43,994 nucleotides of DNA from an uncultured Roseburia sp. Its GTDB lineage: Bacteria; Bacillota; Clostridia; Lachnospirales; Lachnospiraceae. The notes beneath the pieces were generated by a model. It did no database searches. It saw only the letters and a list, made by a program, of their open reading frames with translations, and was not told the origin of the DNA. Location of the stretch: positions 1-43,994 of the forward strand of contig CAMSQM010000024.1 of NCBI GenBank assembly GCA_947062675.1, given 5' to 3'. Positions 16,887-25,200 of the stretch are shown here, in pieces. A program made the position numbers and the translations under genes. Numbering within the stretch: the first letter of the stretch is position 1; the number at the start of each line of letters is the position of its first letter.

Positions 16887-17543
16887 TTACAGCAGTCCGT
16901 CCTCTATCATCAGAATAATATCATAGAGCGTATCCACCTCTGCCATAAGCATTTTACCTGTCTTATCATCCGGTCTGGTCAGATCCGGCACCATGATGGT
17001 CCGCAGTCCGGCGCCGGCTGCCGCACAGACTCCGTTTGGCGAATCCTCCACGGCGATGCAGTCCTCCGGCCGCTCTTTAATCTGTGCGCAGGCATAACGG
17101 TAGATATCCGGAGCCGGTTTGCCGTGTGCCACCATGGCCGCGCAGATGATATGGTCAAATTTTTCGTATATTCCGGCCCGTGTCAGATAATCCTTCGTCC
17201 GCACCGGATCTGTTGCCGTCGCCACTGCGGTCCGGATATCGTTCGCTCTCAGATAATCCAGGAGATCTTTCGCGCCGGTCTTTCTCTCCACCCCGTTTTC
17301 CTCTATATGCCTGCTCATCAGCTCCCTGCGGCGCGCACGAACCTGTTCATAGGGAAATGCTGCTCCGAACAGCTCTTTCAGATACGGGCCGGCATACTCG
17401 CCTGCCATGCTGCGCAGGGTAAGCGCCTGCTCCCGGCTCATCTGGTAGCCGGCCTCCCCGGCAGCCTGACGCCAGTAACGGTTCAGCCACCGTTCCGTAT
17501 CCGTCAGCACCCCGTCCATATCGAATATCACTGCTTTTATCAT
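16887..17543 (-). CDS. HAD hydrolase, beta-phosphoglucomutase-like
   Basis: A 218-residue HAD-superfamily protein. Motif I FDMDGVLTDTE has Asp8 and Asp10, the helical cap contains the ARRRELMSRHIEENG region, motif II is VATATDP, and the end has KPAPDIY and CIAVEDSPNG. The DGVLTDT and EDSPNG forms fit the beta-phosphoglucomutase/general sugar-phosphatase subfamily. An upstream ATG at 17564 exists, but AAAGGAG nine bases before the ATG at 17543 decides the start. It follows the histidine kinase gene by 29 bp and probably ends that operon. Confidence 0.92.
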   Translation of the reverse strand: MIKAVIFDMDGVLTDTERWLNRYWRQAAGEAGYQMSREQALTLRSMAGEYAGPYLKELFGAAFPYEQVRARRRELMSRHIEENGVERKTGAKDLLDYLRANDIRTAVATATDPVRTKDYLTRAGIYEKFDHIICAAMVAHGKPAPDIYRYACAQIKERPEDCIAVEDSPNGVCAAAGAGLRTIMVPDLTRPDDKTGKMLMAEVDTLYDIILMIEDGLL

Positions 17544-17572
17544 CCGACACCGCTCCTTTCCCATTCCGGATT

Positions 17573-19591
17573 TCAGCTGTCCTCATCCGTCCTGTAATAA
17601 ACCGGAAATACAATATTGGCCTTAAACAGGTCGCCGTCCACCGATATGCTGAATTCACCACCCATCAGACAGGTCAGATTTCTGGCGATGGAAAGCCCCA
17701 GACCGCTCCCCTCCGTCGTCCGCGAGGAATCCCCGCGGACAAACCGCTCCGTCAGATCCTCCACGCTGCTGTTCTCCAGCGCCAGAGAACGCTCCGATAC
17801 ATTTTTGATCGAGAAAACTGCCATACCCCCGTCCGCTGTCACATCCACATAAACCCGCGTCTTCTCCAGCGCATATTTTGCCACATTATTATAGAGGTTT
17901 TCGATCACACGGTACAGATGCCTGCCGTCCGCCCAGATATACACTTCCTGTTTGGGAAGACGCGTTACAATCGTGAGCTCCTTATCCTCAAACTTTTCAT
18001 TAAATTCCCCTCCGGTCTGGCAGACCAGCTCTACAATATCAATTCTCTGCATATCCAGCCGCACATTTCCCGAACTGACGCGCGAAGCCTCCACCAGGTC
18101 TTCCGTCAGCTGCCTTAAACGCTGTGATTTCTCATCCAGAATCTGCACATAATTGCGGACTCTCTCGTTTTCAATTTCCTCACGCTTGATCAGATTCACA
18201 TAATTGATAATCGAAGTCAGCGGCGTCTTGATATCATGAGAGACATTTGTGATCAGGTCTGCTTTCATGCGCTCGTTTTTTGTATTATAGTCGACTGCAT
18301 TCAAAAGGCCTGTACCGATGTTGTTGATCGCCTCCGCGAGCGTTTTTAATTCTCCGTGCAACTCTTCAGTATCGATTCTGACGGAGAGATTACCCGCCGT
18401 GATGCGTTCCATCCCCTGCAGAATGCGGTACTGTTCCACAGCCCTGCGCAGCATGACATATCCTTCCACTCCGGAAAAAATGAGAAGAAGCACCAGACAC
18501 ACCCCGTTGCGGTAGGTAAACGTCCCGAGTGCCAGCACAAAGCAGACAAGCATGTGAACGCCAAACAGCAGCAGAACCCGCACGGTCACCGCGCGCTCCC
18601 GAAAAAGCTTTTCCAGGCCTTTTCCCAGCCAGCAGATAAGACTGTGCTCCCACATCACTTCTGCCTTAAGCCTTCGGACCATGCTTAAGTAGAAGACCAG
18701 AAACAGTCCGTCCACAATAAAGCTGACCGTTCCGGAGGCCACCAGAAGGCCGGGGACCTCCCACTCGCGGCTGGAGACGCGTCCGGTCAGAAACATCAGT
18801 TCGCTGATAATCAACACGAAGCCAGCGATCAGAAGCTCTGTCTTTATGTGGTCTGTCCGGTTTAAATGGATATCCTCCTCACCCTCCCTGTGACCGGCTG
18901 CAAGCGTCAGATATACCAGGGAAAGAATCCAGCCCATCAGGCTGACCAGCGCGCCCGCAATGCTGACCCTGATCCATGGATGAAGCCTTACGTATTCCTG
19001 TTTTGCCCTGTACAGATCATCTTTTGCGGAAAGCTGCGTGTCCACGCCTATCACAAGCACCACATTGTCGAGCGGCCAGTGCATATCCGCATTATAAGAA
19101 TCAAAAAAATAGCTTTCCAGCCCGCGGATATCAGTGCCAAATTCCTTCGCTTCCATATCATAGAGCAGATAATCCCCCATTGTCTGCGCTTCCATGAGGA
19201 TTGTCTGTGTGTCAAACTCCTGCCCGTCCTCCGTATCCGGCTGGTTCGTATACCACTTCCCGCCCGCCTTGTACCAGAAGCAGAAGTTCGTGTCCTCCTG
19301 CCGGAATTCACTGGTATACTGCAGATAGCGCCTTTCCTCCTCCGCACTGCGCCGCCCGCCCTTTCGCATCAGACGGAGGTATTCGCTCAAGCCGCTGCAT
19401 TTCTGCTGCATACATTTCAGATAATAGCCCGAGCTTAAGAAGTCTTCCGTCCCGATATCCGTATAGGTCAGAATCCGCTTACTGATCAGTGTTCCCAGCA
19501 GGAACACCGATACTGTCAGCACGATTGTAAAAAAAGAATGAAGCAGCAGCCCTGTCAGCTTCATTCCGTAGGTATAAGACTGTTTTTCCAC
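17573..19591 (-). CDS. Membrane sensor histidine kinase
   Basis: A 672-residue two-component kinase. A first helix (about residues 13-35) is followed by an extracytoplasmic sensor of about 170 residues and then several more helices up to about residue 385. A HAMP-like segment (ITAGNLSVRIDTEEL) leads to the phosphoacceptor His452 in NVSHDIKTPLTSI and the ATPase domain with N box (NLYNNVAKYALE) and G box GSGLGLSIARNL. The multi-helix block in the middle is longer than in classic kinases. The start is GTG with GGAGG six bases upstream. It lies 33 bp after the response regulator gene, its evident partner. Signal unknown. Confidence 0.95.
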   Translation of the reverse strand: MEKQSYTYGMKLTGLLLHSFFTIVLTVSVFLLGTLISKRILTYTDIGTEDFLSSGYYLKCMQQKCSGLSEYLRLMRKGGRRSAEEERRYLQYTSEFRQEDTNFCFWYKAGGKWYTNQPDTEDGQEFDTQTILMEAQTMGDYLLYDMEAKEFGTDIRGLESYFFDSYNADMHWPLDNVVLVIGVDTQLSAKDDLYRAKQEYVRLHPWIRVSIAGALVSLMGWILSLVYLTLAAGHREGEEDIHLNRTDHIKTELLIAGFVLIISELMFLTGRVSSREWEVPGLLVASGTVSFIVDGLFLVFYLSMVRRLKAEVMWEHSLICWLGKGLEKLFRERAVTVRVLLLFGVHMLVCFVLALGTFTYRNGVCLVLLLIFSGVEGYVMLRRAVEQYRILQGMERITAGNLSVRIDTEELHGELKTLAEAINNIGTGLLNAVDYNTKNERMKADLITNVSHDIKTPLTSIINYVNLIKREEIENERVRNYVQILDEKSQRLRQLTEDLVEASRVSSGNVRLDMQRIDIVELVCQTGGEFNEKFEDKELTIVTRLPKQEVYIWADGRHLYRVIENLYNNVAKYALEKTRVYVDVTADGGMAVFSIKNVSERSLALENSSVEDLTERFVRGDSSRTTEGSGLGLSIARNLTCLMGGEFSISVDGDLFKANIVFPVYYRTDEDS

Positions 19592-19624
19592 AAAATGCCT
19601 CCATTATTCCCACAGGAGCGGGCG

Positions 19625-20317
19625 TCAGCACTTGTCAATCTTGTAACCGACGCCCCAGACAACCTTTAAATATCTCGGTTCTTTGGGATTGATTTCGATT
19701 TTTTCCCGGATATGGCGGATATGTACCGCCACGGTATTATCCGCGCCTATCGCGTCCTCATTCCAGATACTCTCATAAATCTGGTTAATCGAATACACTT
19801 TACCCTGATTCTTTACCAGAAGCAGCAGAATATTATACTCAATCGGCGTCAGCTTCACATGCTCCCCGTCCACAGTCACTTCCTTGAGATCATCGTTAAT
19901 CGAGAGACCCCCGACAGTGTAGACCGAGGCCCCGGTATCCGCCGCGTTTCCAAGCTGCGTATAGCGCCTCAGCTGCGATTTTACACGGGCTACCAGCTCC
20001 AGCGGATTGAACGGCTTGGCGACATAATCGTCCGCGCCAATATTTAAGCCGAGAATCTTGTCCGCATCCTCCGTCTTCGCGGAGAGGATAATGATCGGAA
20101 TGCTGCTCTCCTCCCGGATTTTCAGCGTCGCCCGGATCCCGTCCAGACGCGGCATCATAACATCCATAATGAGCAGATGAACCTCACCCGCCTTTAAAAC
20201 AGCAAGTGCTTCTTCTCCGTCATATGCCTTTAACACCCGGTATCCTTCCTGCTGCAGGTAGATATCAATCGCCTCCACAATCTCCCTGTCATCGTCACAT
20301 ACCAGAATCGTCTGCAT
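19625..20317 (-). CDS. OmpR/PhoB-type response regulator
   Basis: A 230-residue DNA-binding regulator. The receiver domain has acidic pocket D8-D10, phosphorylation site D52 in IMDVMMPRLDG, a switch Ser in ILSAKTE and a Lys in VAKPFNP. The winged-helix output domain occupies residues 125-228 with LTPIEYNILLLLVKN and NTVAVHIRHIREKIE. It resembles VanR/KdpE-type regulators. GGGGAGG precedes the ATG by six bases. It is the first gene of an RR-HK-HAD run; targets are not evident from the window. Confidence 0.95.
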   Translation of the reverse strand: MQTILVCDDDREIVEAIDIYLQQEGYRVLKAYDGEEALAVLKAGEVHLLIMDVMMPRLDGIRATLKIREESSIPIIILSAKTEDADKILGLNIGADDYVAKPFNPLELVARVKSQLRRYTQLGNAADTGASVYTVGGLSINDDLKEVTVDGEHVKLTPIEYNILLLLVKNQGKVYSINQIYESIWNEDAIGADNTVAVHIRHIREKIEINPKEPRYLKVVWGVGYKIDKC

Positions 20318-20411
20318 GTCTTCCTCCCCTTTCCCCGCTTACTACATATTCCGCATCTGCTGTTACGCTTTATTTTAACAGGAAAGAATCATTTGTTGTA
20401 GCCGGAATTTC

Positions 20412-21269
20412 TTAATTCTTCATTAATTTTCTGTTTCCGGGCTGCAGGTTCCTGTAGTATTCCTTCGGTGTCACGCCGTACTCTTTCCTGAACGCCCGGA
20501 AAAAGTGATTATAGCCGCCAAAACCGCCGAGCTGATAGACCTCGTGGATGGATTTTCCCTGCTCAATGTATTTTCTGCACAGATCAAGCCTTGATTTGAC
20601 AATATAGGCGTGGGGCGTCTGCCCTGTCAGCCGGCGGAACTCCCGGCAGATATGATAACGGCTGACAAAAAACTCCTGTTCCAGCCGCTCCAGCGACAGT
20701 TCCTCTGTCAGATGCTCACGGATAAAAACAAAAATATCATCCATCAGCACATGTTTCCGCCTTCTTGTCAGATGCACCTTATCTGCATTAATGCAGGCCC
20801 GCAGGGCGAGAATCAGAAGCATGGACACCAGGCTGCGCTCAAAAAGGCTCCTCCCGTACTCTTCCTCCTCCCCTCCCGTCACAATCTCTCCCAGCTTAAG
20901 CGCAAGATTCTTAATCTGCATGGATTCCGCGCTTTCCGCACGGATCACTGCCACTTTAAACGGCACAAAAGAAAAGCCCTGTTCCAGGTCTGTCTCTTTG
21001 TCCGAAAGCTCTCTTAAATATTCCGGCCGCACCCGGATCTCCAGCAATTCCGGACTGTGACGGCCGCCCCCGGCACATACCCTGATTTTCTCCCCCGGCT
21101 TTATGAGGATCATCTCTTCCGTACCGCAAAGCCTCTCCTCTCCGCCCGTTTCAACATAGCAGCTCCCCCTCGCAATCGCCAGAATCACAAAATATTTCCC
21201 AGCGATCAAAAGCCGGTTTCCCCCCTTTGAAAACCGGTAGCCCGATACAATACAATTTTTTCTGTCCAT
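20412..21269 (-). CDS. AraC family transcriptional regulator
   Basis: A 285-residue regulator with an N-terminal cupin-like sensing domain (about 20-100) and a C-terminal pair of helix-turn-helix units (about 180-280): LSLERLEQEFFVSRYHICR, then GGYNHFFRAFRKEYGVTPKEY. It is divergent from the OYE-type flavoenzyme gene with about 250 bp between, so that enzyme is the likely target (inference). The ATG at 21269 has GGAGGGCGGGAGAGG ahead. The ligand is unknown. Confidence 0.94.
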   Translation of the reverse strand: MDRKNCIVSGYRFSKGGNRLLIAGKYFVILAIARGSCYVETGGEERLCGTEEMILIKPGEKIRVCAGGGRHSPELLEIRVRPEYLRELSDKETDLEQGFSFVPFKVAVIRAESAESMQIKNLALKLGEIVTGGEEEEYGRSLFERSLVSMLLILALRACINADKVHLTRRRKHVLMDDIFVFIREHLTEELSLERLEQEFFVSRYHICREFRRLTGQTPHAYIVKSRLDLCRKYIEQGKSIHEVYQLGGFGGYNHFFRAFRKEYGVTPKEYYRNLQPGNRKLMKN

Positions 21270-21341
21270 ACCTCTCCCGCCCTCCCGTTGCGGACGCTCA
21301 CACCCCCGCGCCGGACATTATCCCCGGCTCCCTTCTCCTTA

Positions 21342-21370
21342 ATTTTACCGTATCTTTAACATAGCATGAA
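21342..21370 (-). promoter_or_regulatory. Possible promoter of the AraC-type gene
   Basis: TTCATG and TAAAAT are 17 bp apart on the minus strand, about 70 bp before the start. The match is moderate. Confidence 0.35.
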
Positions 21371-21446
21371 CCTGCCCATTAATCAACAGATCAATTTTTA
21401 CTAGTTCCAGTGCATGAAATGGATATGCTTTTCCTTTTTCCAAACC

Positions 21447-21452
21447 TATAAT
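21447..21452 (+). promoter_or_regulatory. -10 box of the OYE-type gene promoter
   Basis: A consensus TATAAT lies 70 bp before the flavoenzyme start, but the hexamer 17 bp upstream (TATGCT) is a poor -35. A weak -35 suits dependence on an activator such as the divergent AraC-type protein. Confidence 0.5.
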
Positions 21453-21521
21453 AGTGAAAACCATTTTATAATTTTATAGAGACAAACATCTGATGAATGA
21501 TTGAGAAAGGATAAGATCACA

Positions 21522-23546
21522 ATGAAACTTCTGGAACCCGTCAGCACAGGAAAGACTACTTTTAAAAACCGCATCATGTTTCCGCCCGTCGCCACAGGCT
21601 ACGAAGGGCGCTGCGGTTCCATCGGGGAGCAGAGCTTTCATTTTTACAAGCGTCTTGCCGAGGGCGGCGCAGGATATATCATGATCGGGGATGTCGCTCC
21701 GGTCGCTACTTTCAGTCAGACGCCAAAACTTTTCCGTGAAGATCAGATTCCCTCTTTTAAGCGTCTGGCAGATGCCTGTCACGTCCACGACTGCCGGCTC
21801 GGCATCCAGCTGTTTTATCCGGAATACAATGCGGATGCACTGAATGCTCTTTTTGCGCAGGGAAAAATGGACGAAGCCCGCGGGAAACTGAACCATGACC
21901 TGCAGTTTTTCGCCGACGAAATCACGGAAGAACATATGGAACAGATTCTCGGATACATGGAAAACTGCGCGAGACTGGCCTTCCTGGCAGGCGTGGACTG
22001 CATCGGAATCCACGGCGGCCGGCTTGTCGGGGCACTCTGTTCCGGAATCTCAAATCACAGGACAGACTCTTACGGCGGAAGCTTCCCGAACCGCGTCCGC
22101 TTCGCCCTGAACCTGGTCAGACGTCTGCGGGAGGCGGTCCCCGACATGACGCTCGACTACAAACTTCCCGTCATCACGGACCTGCCGGACGGCACATTCC
22201 GCGAAAAGAACGGTCTCGAACTCCGGGAAGCAACAGAGTTCGCCGCACTACTTGAAGAAGCAGGCGCCGACATGCTGCATATCACACAGGCAGACCCCGC
22301 CGACGGCATAACCGGCGCGGATCTGCCAGCCGGAGCACCTCCCTGCGGCCCCGCCATATCCTACGCGAACGCCGTCAGAAAAAATGTATCCATCCCTGTC
22401 TCCTGCGCCGGACGCATCATCACCCCGGAAACCGCGGAAGCCATCGTCGCCTCCGGCAAAGCTGATATTGTCGGACTTGGCCGCTCCCTTCTGGCCGACC
22501 CCGATTTTGCCAGAAAATGCGTTGAGGGAAGATCCCGCTGTGTCCGCACCTGTATCATGTGCAGCGGCGGCTGCACATGCAGCGAAAATACCGTTGGCAA
22601 TGAAAGTTCCATCCACGGCAGCAACCACCCATGCCGCGAGGACTCCGCCCCCGGCAAAAGCTGCACGGATCATTCCCGCGGGCGGGCTTTTCTAAGCTGT
22701 GTTCTGAATGCAGAAAACGGCTTTGAAAACAGCCGCAGAATCACACCTGCCGCCGCCCCGAAGCGCGTTGCTGTGATCGGCGCAGGAATCGCAGGCCTCG
22801 AGGCCGCCCGCGTTGCCGCCGAAAAAGGGCACCGGGTCACCGTTTATGAGAAATCGTTACAGAGCGGCGGACAGCTCAGAATCGCAGGTGCTCCGGAGCG
22901 ACGGGGAGAAATGATACGTATTCTTAATTATTATGAAGCCATCCTCTCCGGACTTCCCGTCACATTTCGCTTTGGCACAACACTGATGCCGGAAGATTAC
23001 GGAAATTATGATACGATTCTCGCTGCAACCGGCGCACAGAACAACATTCTGCCTGTCAGGGGACATAACCTTGCATCTGTGGTCAGCGCCTGGGACGTCC
23101 TTGCCGGAAAAACAATCGTATTCGGAAATGCCGCCGTCATCGGCGGGGGACCTGTCGGCGCCAGGACCGCTGAGTACCTGGCCGGTCAGGGATGCGAGGT
23201 TACCGTCATCGAAAAATCGGGCTCCATCACAAAAGAGGGAAATGATCTCATGCCATTCCGGCTCACAGCCCGCCGCGCTCCCGGCATCACCTGCCGCCTT
23301 CACACCAGGCTGGACGCCATCCAGGAAGGTTCCATTTCCGTCACCTGCATTTCGCCGGGCCGGAAACCGGAAACCTGCACGCTTCCGGCAGATTTTGTCG
23401 TGATGGCCGCCAGTGTGACAAAACAGCTTCCCGCGCTCGATAACTGTCCCATTCCGGTTATTTATATCGGAGACTGCTGCGGGGAACCCCCTGGAAATAT
23501 CGGTCACGCCGTCAGAACCGCCTATGACGCTGCAAACGCACTCTGA
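21522..23546 (+). CDS. OYE-type FMN/FAD/4Fe-4S oxidoreductase (2,4-dienoyl-CoA reductase / BaiCD-like)
   Basis: A 674-residue flavoenzyme with three modules: an N-terminal old-yellow-enzyme FMN barrel (about 1-340, with GIHGGRLVGALCSGISNHR-type active-site region and TDSYGGSFPNR), an Fe-S motif, then FAD- and NAD(P)-binding Rossmann domains (VIGAGIAGLEAA, AVIGGGPVGARTAEYL). This is the 2,4-dienoyl-CoA reductase architecture, shared by bile-acid BaiCD/BaiH and other enoate reductases. The Fe-S motif CIMCSGGC is followed by 41 residues before the next matching Cys (SCVLNA), where about 11 are usual; the insert holds three extra Cys. I use the ATG at 21522 (GAAAGG upstream) rather than a TTG at 21501. 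AraC-type control is likely. Substrate unknown. Confidence 0.92.
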   Translation: MKLLEPVSTGKTTFKNRIMFPPVATGYEGRCGSIGEQSFHFYKRLAEGGAGYIMIGDVAPVATFSQTPKLFREDQIPSFKRLADACHVHDCRLGIQLFYPEYNADALNALFAQGKMDEARGKLNHDLQFFADEITEEHMEQILGYMENCARLAFLAGVDCIGIHGGRLVGALCSGISNHRTDSYGGSFPNRVRFALNLVRRLREAVPDMTLDYKLPVITDLPDGTFREKNGLELREATEFAALLEEAGADMLHITQADPADGITGADLPAGAPPCGPAISYANAVRKNVSIPVSCAGRIITPETAEAIVASGKADIVGLGRSLLADPDFARKCVEGRSRCVRTCIMCSGGCTCSENTVGNESSIHGSNHPCREDSAPGKSCTDHSRGRAFLSCVLNAENGFENSRRITPAAAPKRVAVIGAGIAGLEAARVAAEKGHRVTVYEKSLQSGGQLRIAGAPERRGEMIRILNYYEAILSGLPVTFRFGTTLMPEDYGNYDTILAATGAQNNILPVRGHNLASVVSAWDVLAGKTIVFGNAAVIGGGPVGARTAEYLAGQGCEVTVIEKSGSITKEGNDLMPFRLTARRAPGITCRLHTRLDAIQEGSISVTCISPGRKPETCTLPADFVVMAASVTKQLPALDNCPIPVIYIGDCCGEPPGNIGHAVRTAYDAANAL

Positions 23547-23593
23547 CTTCCGCAAAAATTAAGAAATTCCGCATAATTTTAAGAAAACCTTTA

Positions 23594-23622
23594 TTGCACG
23601 CATTTATTTCCAGCTTTATGAT
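23594..23622 (+). promoter_or_regulatory. Promoter of the LCP gene
   Basis: TTGCAC and TATGAT with a 17-bp spacer, about 55 bp before the LCP start. Confidence 0.7.
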
Positions 23623-23639
23623 ATATAGAAACTGGAAAT
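23606..23639 (+). promoter_or_regulatory. Inverted repeat bracketing the LCP -10 box
   Basis: ATTTCCAG (23606-23613) and CTGGAAAT (23632-23639) form a perfect 8-bp inverted repeat with the -10 box and probable transcription start between them. It could be an operator. Confidence 0.45.
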
Positions 23640-23675
23640 CATAATAACATGAAACATTTGTGACGGAGGATTTTT

Positions 23676-24728
23676 ATGGAAAAGAGACGAAAGAAAACCA
23701 GAAGGCGGGCCGCCCTTCTGATTGCAGAAATTCTGATTCTTCTGATTCTGTCAGTAATTTTATTTGTCGTCATCAAGCTCTCTAAGATAGAGCAGAAGAA
23801 ACTGAATATGGACAATGTCTCCATCAACGAGGACCTCTCCGATGAGACGCAGAAAACCATGGCAGGATATAAGACAATCGCCCTGTTCGGCCTTGACAAC
23901 CGGGAAAACGGGAGTCTCTCAAAAGGCCGCAGCGACGTGATCATGCTGGCCACGATCAGCAATAAAACAAAAGAGATCCGTCTGGTATCCGTCTACCGGG
24001 ATTCTTATCTGGATACCGGCGGAGGGACTTTTCAGAAATGCAATGCCGCCTACTCCAAAGGAGGCCCCGAACAGGCCATTTCCATGCTCAACACAAATCT
24101 GGATCTTGCCATCACCGACTATGTGACGGTGGACTTTAACGCTATCGTGGAATGCGTTGACCTGCTGGAGGGCATAGAGATGACCATCACCGACGACGAG
24201 GCGGTCCTTATGCAGGGATATATCCGGGAGATCAATGAAATCACCGGTCACAATTCAGTCTGCCCGCCCTCCGGCGGCACAATGGTTCTGGACGGCGTCC
24301 AGGCCTGTGCATACGCCCGTATACGCTATGGCGGCGGCGACGATTACCGCCGTACCGAGCGTCAGCGCGCAGTGCTTGGCGCCATGATGGCAAAAGCGCA
24401 GAAATCCGACCTGATCACACTGAACCGTCTGATCAACCAGGCATTTTCCGATATCCAGACCAGCTTTTCAAGCACGGATATAATCGCTCTGGCGGCAAAA
24501 GTCTTTCGCTACGAAATCGGGGAAACTGCAGGATTCCCGTTTGAAAAAACTGCAAAGACTTACGACAAAGTCGGCAGCGTCGTCATTCCCTGCGATCTCT
24601 CCTCGAATGTGACGCAGCTTCATGCTTTTCTGTACGGGGAGACAGACTATGTCCCATCCGACACCGTACAGGCCAACAGCGCAGCCATCATCAGCAAAAC
24701 CGGATTCCGTCAGGGAGACGGGTTCTGA
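23676..24728 (+). CDS. LytR-CpsA-Psr (LCP) family protein
   Basis: A 350-residue membrane-anchored protein with a basic N-terminus, one transmembrane helix (about 13-35) and an extracytoplasmic LCP domain. LCP enzymes attach teichoic acids or capsule glycans from lipid carriers to peptidoglycan. Visible motifs are FGLDNRENGSLSKGRSDVIML (Arg and Asp of the pyrophosphate site, given in parts), LVSVYRDSYLD, and the late GVQACAYARIRYGGGDDYRRTERQR region with its conserved Arg residues. GGAGG lies seven bases before the ATG. It has its own promoter and terminator. Together with the LtaS-like enzyme it suggests an anionic wall polymer. Confidence 0.94.
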   Translation: MEKRRKKTRRRAALLIAEILILLILSVILFVVIKLSKIEQKKLNMDNVSINEDLSDETQKTMAGYKTIALFGLDNRENGSLSKGRSDVIMLATISNKTKEIRLVSVYRDSYLDTGGGTFQKCNAAYSKGGPEQAISMLNTNLDLAITDYVTVDFNAIVECVDLLEGIEMTITDDEAVLMQGYIREINEITGHNSVCPPSGGTMVLDGVQACAYARIRYGGGDDYRRTERQRAVLGAMMAKAQKSDLITLNRLINQAFSDIQTSFSSTDIIALAAKVFRYEIGETAGFPFEKTAKTYDKVGSVVIPCDLSSNVTQLHAFLYGETDYVPSDTVQANSAAIISKTGFRQGDGF

Positions 24729-24761
24729 CCCCGGTACTTTCAGCCGGCAAATCAAATCAGA

Positions 24762-24802
24762 CAGCCGGAATTCTGCAACACTGCGGAATTCCGGCTGTTT
24801 TT
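24762..24802 (+). terminator. Terminator of the LCP gene
   Basis: A 12-bp stem, CAGCCGGAATTC with GAATTCCGGCTG, followed by five T. Confidence 0.9.
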
Positions 24803-24945
24803 CACTCTGTCGGAAAAACCGGAAGCTTCCATAGTTTTTCCCCAGACCACCAAAAGACCCCTAAAAAAACCTCTGGCATACAGCACCTTACATTTTGTTG
24901 AAACGCACCCTTTTTTTCTCTCTTCAAACTTCCGTTTTCAGATAC

Positions 24946-24984
24946 AAAAAAAGACCGGAAAGCCTTTAAAATCAAGCTTTCCGG
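24946..24984 (-). terminator. Terminator of tRNA-Pro
   Basis: On the minus strand CCGGAAAGC pairs with GCTTTCCGG around a 12-base loop, followed by TC and seven T, starting 16 bp after the tRNA 3' end. The stretch 24803-24945 between the two terminators shows nothing recognisable. Confidence 0.9.
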
Positions 24985-24999
24985 CGCCCCTGCCAAGAG

Positions 25000-25073
25000 T
25001 CGATGCGACAGGATTTGAACCTGCGACCTCTGCGTCCCGAACGCAGCGCTCTACCAAGCTGAGCCACGCATCG
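25000..25073 (-). tRNA. tRNA-Pro (anticodon CGG)
   Basis: 74 nt that fold as a complete cloverleaf on the minus strand: acceptor CGATGCG/CGCATCG, D stem GCTC/GAGC, anticodon stem CTGCG/CGCAG with loop TTCGGGA (anticodon CGG, reads CCG), and T arm with loop TTCAAAT. The discriminator is A. CCA is not encoded, so it must be added after transcription. Confidence 0.97.
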
Positions 25074-25131
25074 CTTTCCTGTATCGGATCAGTTGCTTAA
25101 GCTCTGAACTCTCTCCGAACAGTGCTTAATT

Positions 25132-25160
25132 ATAATAGCACAACTTTTATGGTTTGTCTA
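25132..25160 (-). promoter_or_regulatory. Promoter of tRNA-Pro
   Basis: TAGACA and TATTAT are 17 bp apart on the minus strand, about 60 bp before the tRNA 5' end. A TATAAT offset by three bases is an alternative -10. Confidence 0.55.
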
Positions 25161-25171
25161 CAGGAAATTAT

Positions 25172-25192
25172 AAAAAAAGCAAAAAAATTTGC
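25172..25192 (-). terminator. Possible terminator of the flagellin gene
   Basis: On the minus strand GCAAA and TTTGC pair around TTTT and are followed by six T. The stem is only five pairs. Confidence 0.45.
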
Positions 25193-25200
25193 GTTGTCTG

